DNA of 64,000 bases from Helicostylum pulchrum. Taxonomy: Eukaryota > Mucoromycota > Mucoromycetes > Mucorales > Mucoraceae. The DNA is taken from positions 124,001 to 188,000 of the forward strand of contig JAIXMO010000033.1 in assembly GCA_025677825.1 (NCBI GenBank), in the 5' to 3' direction. Position numbers and translations under genes: made by a program. Below are positions 23,762 to 38,332 of the stretch, one piece after another (positions within the stretch are counted from its first letter, which is position 1; each line of letters starts with the position of its first letter). Below the pieces are notes generated by a model. It was not told the DNA's origin. It searched no databases and saw only the letters and a list, made by a program, of their open reading frames with translations.

Positions 23762-25180
23762 ATTGGGTTCGATATATATCTTTTTTTTAAAAAAAAAAGA
23801 AACTGAGAAAGGAAGGGGTACATAAAAAATAACTGAAGGTTTTTTCTTTTTTTAAGTTTTTTTTTTTCGGCACTTGAAAGCGACTATCTCTTTCCCTTTT
23901 GTTACACCTCGAGGTTGCATGGTACACACAGAAATAAAACTGCATTAGATGGACTTTTCATTCGCCCTTTTCCCTACATGTTATAGGTTGATTGCAGAAA
24001 GAGAGAGATGAGAGCGTAATTACTTAGAATAGCTGGACTTTTATTCTTTTGTCGAATCTTCTTCCTGAGTTTGATGTAGTCTATTATTAGATACTTTTAT
24101 ACATTAATAGATTGTAACTTAACAACCTTTTGCAGTACCTCTAACGCTCAAATAAAAGGTATACATCTTTATAACGTATTTCCTCTGATAATCAACTAGC
24201 AGGATTTCAAGGAAAATTTTTGAAGCACATTTGAAAAAACGTGGTCCTATTGATTATTAATCAAAAGCTATTATTTATTCGTGTAACAAATAAATAGTAG
24301 TCGAGATCGGTGATCAAGCACAGGCACGGAAAAAAAAAAAGATATACGATAGTACAGCACCAAAGGGGGTGGTTATTTGTTTCAAGAAATACATACACAG
24401 GAAGTGATATGTTTAATTATTTTTGTTTCATGAGGATCAAATCGACTTTTTTTTTTTCTTCCGTAAGGCTCAATGCAGTTGATGGTGATAGCTTTTGTTC
24501 CTTACGGGAGTATGCATCCAGTAGACATTTGAGACACTGCACATCTTGCTCGAGTAAGACAATCACTGTTTGCCTGCTTCAGATGGTTAGTGTTTAACAA
24601 TGTACGCCAAGGAACTGATCTTTATTAAGGATCCGAGTAAGACACCATCAACTTGGTACCTTGTCCGAATCAGGTGGCATAATTCGTCTTGGCAAAATCG
24701 TCACTGTAGCTTTCATTCTTTAGTAAAAAAAAAACACTACGGAACTGATATTTATTAATGCCCTTTTACTTCTTGGAGGTTCTCCGAATCATTGACAATA
24801 CCAGGCGCACAAGTATGCCTTGGAACGACAGCAGGTTCGTCCAAAGAACCGTCCAATGTCGTTTGCTTGGATATGCACAGAAACTGTGAATTATGGGTTT
24901 TCAACTTTTTTTTACCTCGTCGTCTGAAGAAGAAGAGGAAAGACTTTTTTTTCCTGGGTGAGGAACTATATCTTGAAAAACAAAAAAGTTTAACTATGCT
25001 TATTACATCTCCATCAACAGAGACGCCCTGAAGAAAGAAGTCAAAAATAACCAACTCATCTACTATATCCTGATCATTATTATAATAAAAATTTACCACA
25101 CTGAAGGATGCTTCACGCGTATCCTTTTTTTTTTGTACTTAATTCGCCGCCTCTCTTTTTTTTTTGACTTATTTTTAAAA
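23762..25180. other. Intergenic region with an unresolved minus-strand coding signal
   Basis: Upstream DNA of the bZIP gene and of the SIM/UBZ gene. On the minus strand, 25099-24755 has a 114-codon open frame; a part in another frame reads SLSSSSSDDE before a GTAAAA donor (about 24915), so a small spliced gene may exist, but no consistent exon chain was found. Two short segments (about 24610-24635 and 24738-24760) resemble each other (GGAACTGAT-TTTATTAA), suggesting a small local duplication. Confidence 0.3.
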
Positions 25181-26222
25181 ATGTCAAATTCAAACCAAAA
25201 CAATCCCATCATTCTTATCGATTCCGATGACGAAACCGAACCTATATTTTATTCGAAACGAGCTATTTACATTGATCTCTCTGACGATGAAATACCTCCA
25301 GCGTCTTCTTCATTTGAATCATCACCAAACACCACCTACGATCCTCTCACAGCCGAACTAGAGTTTATATTAGACGCTCCCATATCCAGCTTACTCACAC
25401 CTACCCGACGAAACATGCTTCCTAAAAGAGACGCTTCGTCTGTACGCACCACTGTAACAAATACTCGCAGTATAAACTTATCACAGACCGTCAGACCCGT
25501 AACAGAAAGACCAGTGCATAGACCTGACCGACTCCTGTCCTCACAGGAGACATATATGCGCCGTCCTTCATTAGAAACCCCTATCCCTCGCGATACCAAT
25601 TATTATACCCAGTCTTCTTTACCTCGGAAGAAACCTGCTGCAGACTCACCATTTAACAGACGTCCAGAGCCTAGAAAACCCAAATCAAAGAAAGTTTCAA
25701 GAAAAGATAGAGAGTTGGAAGATGTGTTGGAGAAGTTTGTTTCTATTGTATCTTCTACTAGGTTTGGAGAGGTACAAAGAAAGAAAGAAAAAAAACTCGT
25801 GAATTAAAACATACTAAGAAGTTTTATATGTATATGTAGACAGACTCCAATGGCGAGGAAAAAGCACAGTGTGCTATGTGTCGCTCACTCTTTCCTATTT
25901 CACTTTTAAGCTCGCACGATCAAGTATGTTACCGTTATAAAGAGGTACGAGTAACGCACAAAAAGACAATCGCAGAAGCTGTAGCAATCGATGAAAACGA
26001 AAGAAAAAGGTACGCTCAAAAAGTTATTATCATTTTTACAAAATCTTGAAAAAAAAAACCCCCAAAAAAAAATACAGACGCAATATAGGGAGAAAAGACG
26101 ATGTGGAGCCTACCAATTATTATGCGAACTCTGACGACGTATTTGCAACAGATGGGTCTGGGGTCAATGAGTCCGCATCTGGTACTATGTGGGAATACGC
26201 AGGGCAAACTCACTTTGGTTAA
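25181..26222 (+). CDS. Protein with tandem SUMO-interacting motifs and a UBZ4-like zinc finger
   Basis: Three exons (25181-25771, 25840-26009, 26078-26222) give 301 residues. The N-terminus holds two classical SUMO-interacting motifs, hydrophobic core followed by acids: IILIDSDDE (10-18) and IYIDLSDDE (29-37). A long Arg/Pro/Ser-rich linker and a basic stretch (PRKPKSKKVSRKDR) follow. Residues 208-227 read CAMCRSLFPISLLSSHDQVC, matching the C-x2-C-x11-H-x3-C spacing of Rad18-type UBZ4 ubiquitin-binding fingers. The tail is acidic/polar. SIM plus UBZ combinations occur in DNA-damage and SUMO-ubiquitin crosstalk proteins, so a nuclear reader role is inferred. No enzymatic domain and no named orthologue is recognised. 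An upstream in-frame ATG at 25133 would add 16 hydrophobic residues; 25181 is preferred because it follows a T-rich leader. Confidence 0.75.
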
Positions 26223-26263
26223 TATATATATAGTTTATTAAAAAAAGAAGAAAGAAATATGAA

Positions 26264-26683
26264 CTATTCATATATTGTAGTTAATTTCTTCATATGACAC
26301 ACATTCATTTGCAAAGCTTCAATTAAACTTGAAAGCCTGTTCAGTTTATCTTGATCATAATAAAAGAAATCCAAGTTGCCAATAATGCTATTTCCTACCA
26401 CTGAATAGAAATCCCATTGTTGGTTATTTGTATCATTCGTATGATGAGCGTTACTTGTATGTAAATAAAGTCGAGTTGCGGTAGAAAACGTTCTGACGCA
26501 AAATGAGCATGCATGTCTACTATATGATGTACTGTGTTCATTATCACTACTGGTATTTTCCACATCGTCGCATGAACAGCCTATTGAAGCTGATTTATTA
26601 GGAAAGTTTTCATTCACTTTTGAGAAATCGAGTTTACCATATCGGCGTTCAGCTCGAATACAAATCATACATTTTGTTTGCAT
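26264..26683 (-). CDS. Small C2H2 zinc-finger protein
   Basis: Single open frame of 139 residues. One C2H2-like finger is visible at residues 59-80 (Cys59, Cys62, His75, His80; CSFCVRTFSTATRLYLH). Additional cysteines near the start (CMIC) and a CSC pair at 36-38 could bind another metal. The rest is polar, with an aromatic segment (QWDFYSVVGNSIIGNLDFFYY). No known family. It is convergent with the SIM/UBZ gene, 41 bp from its stop, and lies downstream of the SR140 gene in the same direction. Confidence 0.6.
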   Translation of the reverse strand: MQTKCMICIRAERRYGKLDFSKVNENFPNKSASIGCSCDDVENTSSDNEHSTSYSRHACSFCVRTFSTATRLYLHTSNAHHTNDTNNQQWDFYSVVGNSIIGNLDFFYYDQDKLNRLSSLIEALQMNVCHMKKLTTIYE

Positions 26684-26827
26684 TTAATAATCTAATTTAT
26701 ATAAACACTGAAAAAGAAAAAGGGACAAAAATACAATTAAACAATAACTCACTTTTTATATTCATAATAAAATATACACACACAAAGAAATAGATTTATA
26801 AAGAAAAAAAACAGTTTATTTTTAGAC

Positions 26828-29565
<2,738 letters not shown>

Positions 29566-32261
29566 ACTTGTTAATATATGAAAAAGATTGTTTCCTTTTA
29601 TTTTTTTTTTTATTTTTTTTTTATTTTGTGTGTTTGGGACGGTGAATTACAGTCAAATGGAGTATAAAAAAGGATCGAGTTATTGTTTCTTCACCAGAAT
29701 TATTTACCAAGTCTTCGCTGTTCTGATTTATATTCTTGAGAAACGGACAGTTACTAATATTTGTGTCATTATTTAGATAAGAAAAGTTTTTTTTATTAAA
29801 AAAGGTTGGTTTTATTAAGCTAAACAAGTAATATCTGTAAGTATGTGTATCATCCTATCCCGGCTGGTAACCATTAAGTGCCCTTTTCTTTATGGTGAAT
29901 CTATAAAGTGCCTTTTGAAGCCTTTTCTTTATGGCACCCTCAAAGTGTTACCCGCAAAGTGCCCTAATTAAGCCTTTTCTTTAAAATCAATAAATAAAAG
30001 GAAATTGTATAATTAACCGAAGTAAAAAAAATAGTATGATTGAATTCGTAATAGGTATGGATTATGTTTTTGAAAAAAATGAGTTCGTTTCCCTCTAGTT
30101 TTACTAACAAGAAATAACTGTTTACACAAGGAATATTCATGCTAAAAAAAAGAAAAAAGAAATACCTTTATCAAGTCATATTCAGAAATTGGCTTTTCTC
30201 CCTAAAATAAAAGACATGGCGAAATATGAAAGAGAAGTTAAACCATAGCAATAAACTATAGTTGCGGCTCTATTTAAGGGTGGCCGAAATGTGAAAGACA
30301 GCCACCCTTATATCGAACATACCCTTATTATCGTGCAGTGAATAATTACTGAAGGAAAAAAGCTCACTGAGATACCTGAGTTTAAATAATCGCTCACATA
30401 AGAAATCTCTGCTGAAATTAGCAGTTATAATAAATATTGGTTTTTATTTTTTAAAGAAACAGGAAACGCTTTTTGGACCCACATTTTTTAATATAAAATA
30501 GTTTTTTTAACTATATATTTGATAAAAAAAATTAAAAACGTACTTTTGTTTTTTTTTCGATTTTCATTTTGGGGGGTCAACCCCTTTTGTGTTTTTGTGG
30601 TTATTTTGTAATTACTCTAGATCCAATTTGCTTATTTTTGTAAAAAAATTATGCATAGTATTAAACTCGTTTAGACGCTTTTAATCCATTTTAAATAATA
30701 CTTTTAATGCAAAAATTGAAAGAGAAATCGCTGTTTTAGACTTTTTTTTTGGACAAAAAAAATACACTTTTTTAGTGTAACATCGTGTAACCATTTTCAG
30801 AGTTTTGCGATTACATAAAATGTAGCTATTTATTACCGTGTTTGGTTATAGCGCCGAATGTAGATATTCAAAACTATATATCGAATGTCTAAAAATAAAA
30901 GTGCTACATCTAAAACTGGGCGAGAAAATGCGCTTTAAAGAAATCGCTATTTTAAGGACCGCTTAACTCGAATTTTAGCGAAAAAAAACGTTTAAAACAG
31001 TGATTACTCGGTCAGTATTGTTTGTAAAAATATATTTTTAGATGGATTACATGCGCCTAAAAGAGCGCTTTATTATCGTTGTTTTTTCTACAAATAAAGG
31101 CAAATCGGATCCGGAGTAATTTTAAAATAACAACAAAAACACAAAAGGGGTTGACCCCCCAAAATGATCAAAAATGACCAAAATGACCGACCAAAAAAAA
31201 AAAAAAAAAAAAATCGAGAAAAATATAAAACAGAGAGCTGTTTTTATAATTGATATTAAATACAACATCCTAAGGAGTAACTTTTACTAAGTAGCTTGGA
31301 AAAAAGAATTATTTCCTGATGTTTAATTACACAAAGAAAACACCATATTTCGATCACCGAAAAATGACCTTTTTTAAAAGTTACTTCTAAAACTTCGCTT
31401 AAAAACATGCGTTTTTAAGTAGATAATGGATGAACAACAATCTACGATATTACTTTAGATAGTTCTTGAACTTTTCCGAGTTATTGTATAAAAAACTATG
31501 ATATGTATCGTTTTCTGCGAGAGCTCAAACATTAAAATTATATTAAATTTTATTAAAATTTTACTGTTCTCAAATAAAATAGTACAGAGCTACTTATTAG
31601 AATACCACATAACAGTACATATAATACTACTAGCTATAATATATAGAACTAAAAGGTATCTTTGTGTTTACTTTATTTGGCTTAAACTGCATTTGTGGAA
31701 TCTGAGCTATGAAATAGTAAAGATTCAAAAATAAAATAAAAACACAAAAGATACAAGAAAGTAATCAGTCGCAAAATCAGATAAAAGTTTTATTTACGTG
31801 AAAAAGGTAGAGGTTTATATAGCTTTTTCATGTCTGAGTTTACAGATAAAATAAGTGTGTTTATGCCACGCTTATAGTGCCACACTTTCCATATCTAATT
31901 TCCTGCCGTGATTATATAATCCAGTCTTTCGGACAAGACATGCAATTATGGAAATCCTCTTATCCTGTATCCAGACATCAGTTATTACTGGACGATGTTG
32001 ATAAGGCTTAGTTAAAATAAATATGTATTAGTCATAATGGTTAAAGTTGTGAGATAATCAAGTATGTGTAAATATATATGAGAATATATATCTGTATATG
32101 TGCTTGATCACATCAATTGGGAAGATATAAAATCATAATTTCGTTAGAGTTGTTTATTGAACACAGGTATTCGTACAATAAGAAAAGATTACAAATGATA
32201 TATGAAGAAGGGTAAACAGGGTAACATAGCAGGGTAACATAACATATTTTTAATTGAGCAG
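29566..32261. other. Repeat-rich intergenic region
   Basis: 2.7 kb with no supported gene. About 29870-29990 contains short direct repeats of the words AAGTGCC and GCCTTTTCTTTATGG. At 30277-30312 a small hairpin pairs AAGGGTGGC with GCCACCCTT. The centre holds the foldback element listed separately. At about 31899-31916 is the second copy of the 18-base word found at the left edge of the window. The remainder is low-complexity AT-rich DNA. Confidence 0.5.
30556..31180. repeat. 0.6 kb foldback (long inverted repeat) element
   Basis: The left arm (about 30556-30650) and the reverse complement of the right arm (about 31075-31180) align over roughly 95 bp at high identity, sharing the core TTTTGGGGGGTCAACCCC followed by TTTTGTGTTTTTG. 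Weaker similarity continues inward from both arms towards about 30870, so nearly the whole element is an imperfect palindrome. This is the layout of a MITE or foldback element; it has no coding capacity. Target duplication could not be identified because both flanks are A/T runs. Confidence 0.7.
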
Positions 32262-33959
32262 TTAAGGATTGTTAAAAAGCTTTTGAGCCACCCTGCCCTT
32301 CACAACGTCATTGGCCGTTTGTATTGGGGTTACAAGCAGTTTTGCCAGTTGTTTTAAATGTTCATCTAACTTACTGTTTCCAATAATGAAAATGCTGTCA
32401 TCTTCTCCAAATAGTTGTTGCATTCCTTGAACTTTCGTAGCTATGTCTCCACTTTTATCATTAAACCAATCAAGAGAACCTTTTTTCAGTACAGCAGGTT
32501 GTTCATTACATTTCGAAGAGTTGTTTACTTCTGTAGCAATTCTTTTGAATATTTCCGATGCTTTTCTTGCTTGCGATTCTTCTGTCTTGTTAGAATAACC
32601 ATATAGAAGGGTCCAAATTGAACAAGGTTGATAAATATGGCCTTTTGTAAAATCGGACGCGCATCGACATTTGGTATACGTTTCTTCACGATAAAATTTT
32701 GATCGAACTTGCTTCAGTTGCTCCAATTGGTCGTACGGATACAGTTGAGAACAATCATTGTTTGAGAGCAAAATAAGAGACTTATCAACAGATTTTTTGT
32801 TAAGAAATATTTGCGTTTGATTTGAAGGTTTGAATGAATTTGTTGACGGCCCAACACAGACTACAGGGTTTTCATCAATAGTGCAGCTTGATGTTACCAA
32901 CAAATTACAGCTAAAGGTACCGATGATGAGCTTTATACTGTTGTCACTATTCATCAGTCGAACACACACACTGTCATATCTATCATTATGTGCAGGTATA
33001 GATGTCTCCCTATCAGTAATTAAATATTGCTCAGCATGTGAGTCATTATCCCTTTTTCTACCGTATGACTCTACACAGTTTATAAGCAAAGCTTTTGTAC
33101 CATCCAACAAAATGCATCCAGCAAAGAGTTGTGATACAGCATATCTAGATTGTGGACAAAACACCCAGTCATTGTTTGCAGTGTTTGATATGTTTTCATC
33201 CATTTCCACGTACACTTCATTCTTTAAAATGTTGGAAATACGGGAATTAGTGATAAGATGTTGCAATAGGCTTTGATGTGTCACGGAAGAATGAGATGTT
33301 GAAACTTGTAAGGATGGGATTGCGAAAGAGGCTAAAGGTTGGTTTGCTGAAAGTTCTGCAATGGAACAGTTATTTCCGAGTAGATAGTAGTTTTTATTTG
33401 GTGTTTTCACCGCGATCGGTTGTAACTTTAATAAATCGATGAGCAGTAAAGCTTTTTGTTGTTCAGTTATTTCTGAGTCCAAAAAACCAGCAGCAGCAAC
33501 AATGGCAATTTCCTTTGACAAAATACTGTCCTCCTTGGAAGTATCTATGGCTTGTTGAATCTCATTTTTATCGTATACTTTAGGTAACTTGATAGTTGGT
33601 GTAGAACTGAAGCCTGGTTTTCTTTTTCCTGTTAGATTGTTCACGTTAAAGATACTAGTTGTTCCATCATGAGCTTTTGCAACGTGAGTTTTGAATGTCG
33701 AGGTTGTTTTCAGAATGTTATGGCATATAACGCAAGTGAAACCTTCAGGATCTCTTACAACAGAGTAGAAGACTAGAAATAAAACATGTAATTGGTGAAA
33801 TTATAGGCGAACTCATTTTTTTCGCATACCTTCGTTGATTTTGACTATGACTTCAGCTGTGTGGATGTTATAAACATGTTTTCTTAAATCAGCTTTATCA
33901 GCAAAAGACTTTGAACAATCTTCCCAATCACAAACAAAATGATCAGATTTCTCAGACAT
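32262..33959 (-). CDS. C2H2 zinc-finger protein of unknown function, starting at an LTR
   Basis: Two exons (33959-33830, 33772-32262) give 546 residues. Two C2H2 fingers lie at the N-terminus: C10, C15, H28, H33 (CDWEDCSKSFADKADLRKH) and C57, C60, H73, H78 (CVICHNILKTTSTFKTH). The remaining ~450 residues show no recognised domain but have normal, mixed composition and a cluster of cysteines near CRCASDF, suggesting a folded protein. The start codon is only 7 bp from the edge of an LTR of the Ty3/gypsy element on the same strand, so any transcript must begin inside the LTR or further upstream. Whether it is a host gene whose promoter was replaced or a gene travelling with a repeat is unknown. 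Confidence 0.7.
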
Positions 33960-33966
33960 GAAAGAG

Positions 33967-34060
33967 AGTAGGCGAAAGAGATGTAGGTAAACTGACTTTT
34001 AATAATAATAATAGGATAGTATATAAATAACATAAGTGAGGAGTCATACAACTCTCACAC
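33967..34060 (-). repeat. 3' LTR of the gypsy element
   Basis: 94 bp matching the 5' copy at 39461-39549 apart from a 5-base length difference and a few substitutions. On the minus strand it starts GTGTGAGAGTTGTATGACTC and ends CTCTTTCGCCTACT. It adjoins the start codon of the C2H2 gene. Confidence 0.8.
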
Positions 34061-34122
34061 AACCCTCCCCATAAGGGACTTATGAAATGTAATAAAGATA
34101 ATATATAATAAAAAGAAACTGT

Positions 34123-34908
34123 CTAAATCTTGTAAATATCTCTGATATTAGCTGTTGTTGTTTTCTTAGATTTGTGCTTTCTTTTTCTTGTATCCTCTGT
34201 TGCATCTTCAAGTAGAAATGCAGAGCCTTCTTTATTCTTGATCTTGATAATTTTCCAAGGTCCAGAGAACTTTGGTTCAGAGAACTTCCATTGATCTTTC
34301 ATTTTCACTTTTAGCACCATACCCCCCTCCAAAAAAGACTCTTTGATTTTTCGATTTCGGTTGAAATATTTTTGTTGTTGTGCTTGACTTTTTTGGATGT
34401 TAATATGAATATCTTCATGCAAAAGCGGTATATAATGATTAAGATAAGCAATCCATTTTTCAGAAGAATACGTTTTTAAATTTGCAACTTGTAAATTTTC
34501 CAAGGAAGGTAACCTAGCTTTTCTACCAAACATTGCTTCAAAAGGGGAAAATCCTGTAGATTTCTGCTTTGACGTGTTGATAGCAAAAGTAATAAAGGGT
34601 AAATAAAAATCCCAAGCTTGTGGTTGCTTGTGGCAATACAAAGATAATGCGCCTTTAATTGTTCTGTTCATCCTCTCGACCAAACCGTCTGATTGCGGAT
34701 GCTCAACGCTAGTCTCACTCTTCTGAATATCCAATCTTTGACAGACCAATTTCATAGCCTCAGATACTAAATTGGTACCATTATCACTTATAAACCTTTT
34801 TGGGACACCATGTATCAACACAATCCGAAAGTTGGTGAAACGAAGTCGAATAATGCGATAGATACCCTCCCCTAGTTTAATTTAGTTTAGTTTATACATA
34901 TCCCTCCC

Positions 34909-34940
<32 letters not shown>

Positions 34941-36424
34941 ATAGTAAATGCTTCGGCAGAAAGATATAGGGAAGAAAGGGGAAATATTTATTTATTATAA
35001 AAAAAGGAAAAATAAAGCGTGACTCTGAGAGATCTATCACATTAAGAGACGAAGTGGAGCCAACTGAGATTGTTTTAGGAACGACAAACAATTTGATATA
35101 GCAAGACATTTGCGACAGCATCAGTTGATAAATCATTTAAAGGTACAGCAATAACCCATTTAGTCAAATATTCCATAAAAACTAGCAGATACTTGTTCTT
35201 CTGAAAGGATTTGGGTAAAAATGCAATATCGGCAGCCCAAACTTCACATGGACCTTTTACAACAATACTTGTTAATTCTTGGAACTTGTGGGTTGGTGCT
35301 TTAAACTTTTTACACTCAAAACAATTCTTCACGTAAGCAATTACGTCCTTGTTCATATTAGACCACCAGCCATTTCTTTTGCCCTAGCAATCGTTTTGTC
35401 ACGACCTTGATGACCACCACTCGACATATTATTATGTATATTGTATAAGAATTTAGGTCGCCAAGAGCCAGGAATCACTACCACAGGAGGATCTTCTTTA
35501 ACATAGCAGAGTATCTCATTCACTATTTTAAAGTTGACATGCAGCGTCTTTTCTTTCAATATCTCTTGAATTTCCAAATCTTCTTTTTGAGCACTCAACA
35601 AATCCAGACTTACTTGCTGTACAGTAATATGCGAAACACGGGGTTCAATTTCTAAGCGACTTAAACCATCGGCATCCTTATTCTCCACCCCCTTTCGATG
35701 AAAAATAGTAAAGTCATAATTCCATATAGCCACAATCCAACGAGCAATCCTCCCTTTAGGTTCCTTCGTAGATAATAAGGCCTTCAAAGCAGCATGATCT
35801 GTATACACATTTAAGGTGACACCATGGACATAACAATGCATGTATTGTAGACTCCAGTAAACAGAAAGACATTCTAATTCCGTAGTGGAATAATTTTTTC
35901 TGCCGGTGATAAAGTTCTACTAGCATATGCGATTGGTCTCCCACCTTGAACAAGCACGGTACCGAGAGCTACTGTATTTGCGTCGCAGTGTAAATCATAC
36001 GGTACATTCGGATCTGGATAAGTCAATTCAGGCAAACATACGAGAATCGATTTCAGCTTCTCAAAAGCTCGATGACGCTCATCAGTCCAATTCCAAGTAA
36101 CAGTCTTTCTTAACAGCTGATAAAGCGGGGCAGCAATTTTAGCGAGATCACGAACAAATTTATGATAGAACGTACAAACGCCTAAAAACCTTTGTAATTC
36201 ATTCACATCGTTAGGAACAGGCCAGCGAATAATTGGATCCACTTTATCTGGGTTACTCTTTACACCATTACCAGAAATGATGAACCCGAGAAATTTTATA
36301 GATTCTTTCAGGAACTGACATTTGGGTAGACTGATCTTCAGATTCCAATGATTTAAAATTTTGAGTACTTCTTGCAGTTGTAATAAGCTCTCCTCCTTTA
36401 TTTTCGCAAAACATAAGATATCAT
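34123..36424 (-). pseudogene. Gypsy pol remainder: RT C-terminus, RNase H, integrase
   Basis: Read in pieces. The catalytic IIYLDDIL of the reverse transcriptase lies just after a frameshift near 36430. RNase H-like segments follow (YDLHCDANTVALGTVLVQGG; TDHAALKALLS), interrupted by a one-base shift at an A-run near 35895. The integrase zinc region (HHCC: CFECKKFKAPTHK) follows another shift near 35355. The core Asp residues appear in VWAADIAFL and ISDNGTNL, and the Glu in HPQSDGLVERMNR. A 263 bp insertion at 34825 splits the integrase core between the two Asp motifs. The 3' part (34821-34123) remains open to its natural end. Confidence 0.8.
34825..35087. mobile_element. 263 bp insertion nested in the integrase gene
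   Basis: The integrase frame is exactly restored when this segment and one copy of the flanking ACAAT (34820-34824 and 35088-35092) are left out, so it is a clean insertion with a 5 bp target duplication. It contains an internal run of 28 A (34909-34936). Subterminal stretches near each end resemble each other in inverted orientation (AGTTGG, then TAATG-GATAGAT), but the extreme ends do not match. The class is unclear: non-autonomous DNA element or SINE-like. Confidence 0.65.
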
Positions 36425-38332
36425 CTAAATAGATAATAGTGAACGAATATACAAAAGCAGAATAGAGTCCATAAACCGACAGAAGGAAGGTGGAGAATTC
36501 GTAAGGCCTTGCGCCATGACGTTGTATTCAAACAACCCCCTTCTTGTTGAGAATGCAGTCTTCGCTTTATGTTCTTCCAAAATCGGCAATTGAAAATAAG
36601 CGGATTTCAGATCTACCGCATTAAACCCACGCGAACCGGTCAAACGATCAATTAAATCTTCCATACGCGGCAAAGGATACTTGTCTTTCACAGTAACTTT
36701 ATTTAACGCACGAAAATTTGAGCAGAATCTGGAACTACCATCCGGTTTGGGTACCACCAATGGTTGAGCACACCAAGGAGACTTGCTTGGTCTTACAATA
36801 CCTTTTTTCAATAAAATCGCTACTTGTTCATCGACAACTTCATTTTCCTTTGGAGATAAGCGACGACCTCTTGATACTACGGGATTAGCATCACCAGTCT
36901 CAATACAGTAAACCACGGGAGCATTAGTTAATGTCTGTACCTCAGATTCATCATAAACTTCGGGCACAGTAAACAAGATTTCTTGAACTTCAATAGGTAT
37001 GTCAGCAAATCTATCTTTAACAGACATTGAATTAATAGTTTTAGTACTCTTATCAATTAAAGTTATCAATTCTTCAGGATTAACTTGATAGATCATCTTG
37101 GTTTTGGGATTCATCGATATATCATATTCAATAAACCAATCCATGCCTAAAATGATACGGTAGTTCTGAACAGGCACTACACGCAAGTAAAAACCATTTG
37201 ATTTGATACCAGGGAACTCCATTTCAAACCATGCTTTATATAAAGACACACCGCGAGAATTATTACCATAGGTTATAGTCATTGGAGCCGCTTCCACTAA
37301 ACGTAAATTCAAGGCTGTTGCTTCATTACTCGTAATCGTTGAAATATCAGCGCCAGTATCAATTAAGCATTCAGTATCCCTATCGTTCGCAGCTACTGGT
37401 AAAACAAAACTAGTACCACGACTGGTATCACCCCCACCAAAAAGCAAAGGCATAGTTGCAGCACCCAAAGCTTGTGAACTGACATTATAACCACCAATCT
37501 GATAAAAAAGATTGTTAGTAATATCAAAATCCTCGTTGTTAATCTGTGCATGGGGAATACTTTCCACATTAGACGATTTCATAGCTACTTGTTGAGAATT
37601 GCTATGAAAAGGTTTCTTCCCTTTAGTCTTGTTCAATAGGATTTCACTAGCTTTCTTCAAAGGATGGCAATTGTTTACAACATGACTCGACTTTTGGCAT
37701 AAATTACAAACAATATTGCTAGAACTTTTCCTATCGGACCCATTAGAGTCATGAGACCCACCACTAGAACGACTAAATCCATTCGATCCACTACGATAAT
37801 TGCCTCTCTTGCTATTATACTTTTTATACCGTTGAGAATTCTGTTGAATATCCTCCATAGGATCATCATGAGCAACCTCGGAAGAAGAAGGAGCACTCCA
37901 ATTGCCAACAGACCCAAAATTTGGTACAGTAGGTTGATGAACAGTTTTTTTCTTACCATTAGAATTAGAATTATTTCGCTGAAAATTACGTTCCAATTCA
38001 AGAGCATAAGAGATAGCATCAACGAGATTTGCAGGTCGAGAAGGTTTAACAGCTTCAAAAACGGAAGGATGTACAGCGCGATTAAAAAAATGTAATTGCA
38101 ACTGTGTGTTATTAGGACAGACGTTCGTAATCAGATTTCGCAATCTAGGTCCAAAAGTAACCATCGGTTCAGTTCCTTGCTGAATTTTCTCTAAAGTAGC
38201 AATAAGGTTCGACATTTTATCGTCCTCACCACCATACTGTTTCTTGAAAGATTGTTCAATTTCACGAAAAGTGCTTTTTTCGACACCGGATAATCCACTT
38301 AACCAATTGTCGGCATCACCAAACATAGCCAT
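36425..38332 (-). pseudogene. Gypsy capsid-nucleocapsid-protease-RT ORF (N-terminal part of pol)
   Basis: 635-codon open frame. The first ~180 residues resemble the retrotransposon gag/capsid domain (KKQYGGEDDKMSNLIATLEK). A CCHC zinc knuckle, CNLCQKSSHVVNNC (C-x2-C-x4-H-x4-C), follows a basic Ser/Gly/Asn-rich stretch. The aspartic protease carries CLIDTGADIST. The reverse transcriptase begins with the primer-grip region (FRALNKVTVKDKYPLPRMED) and continues to FMDSIL, where a frameshift ends the frame before the catalytic YLDD. Confidence 0.85.

Noticed and set aside
24310..24597. 95-codon plus-strand ORF
   Set aside because: Crosses T-rich tracts, has atypical composition and no homology that can be recognised.
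32830..33276. 148-codon plus-strand ORF
   Set aside because: Antisense shadow of the C2H2 gene at 32262-33959.
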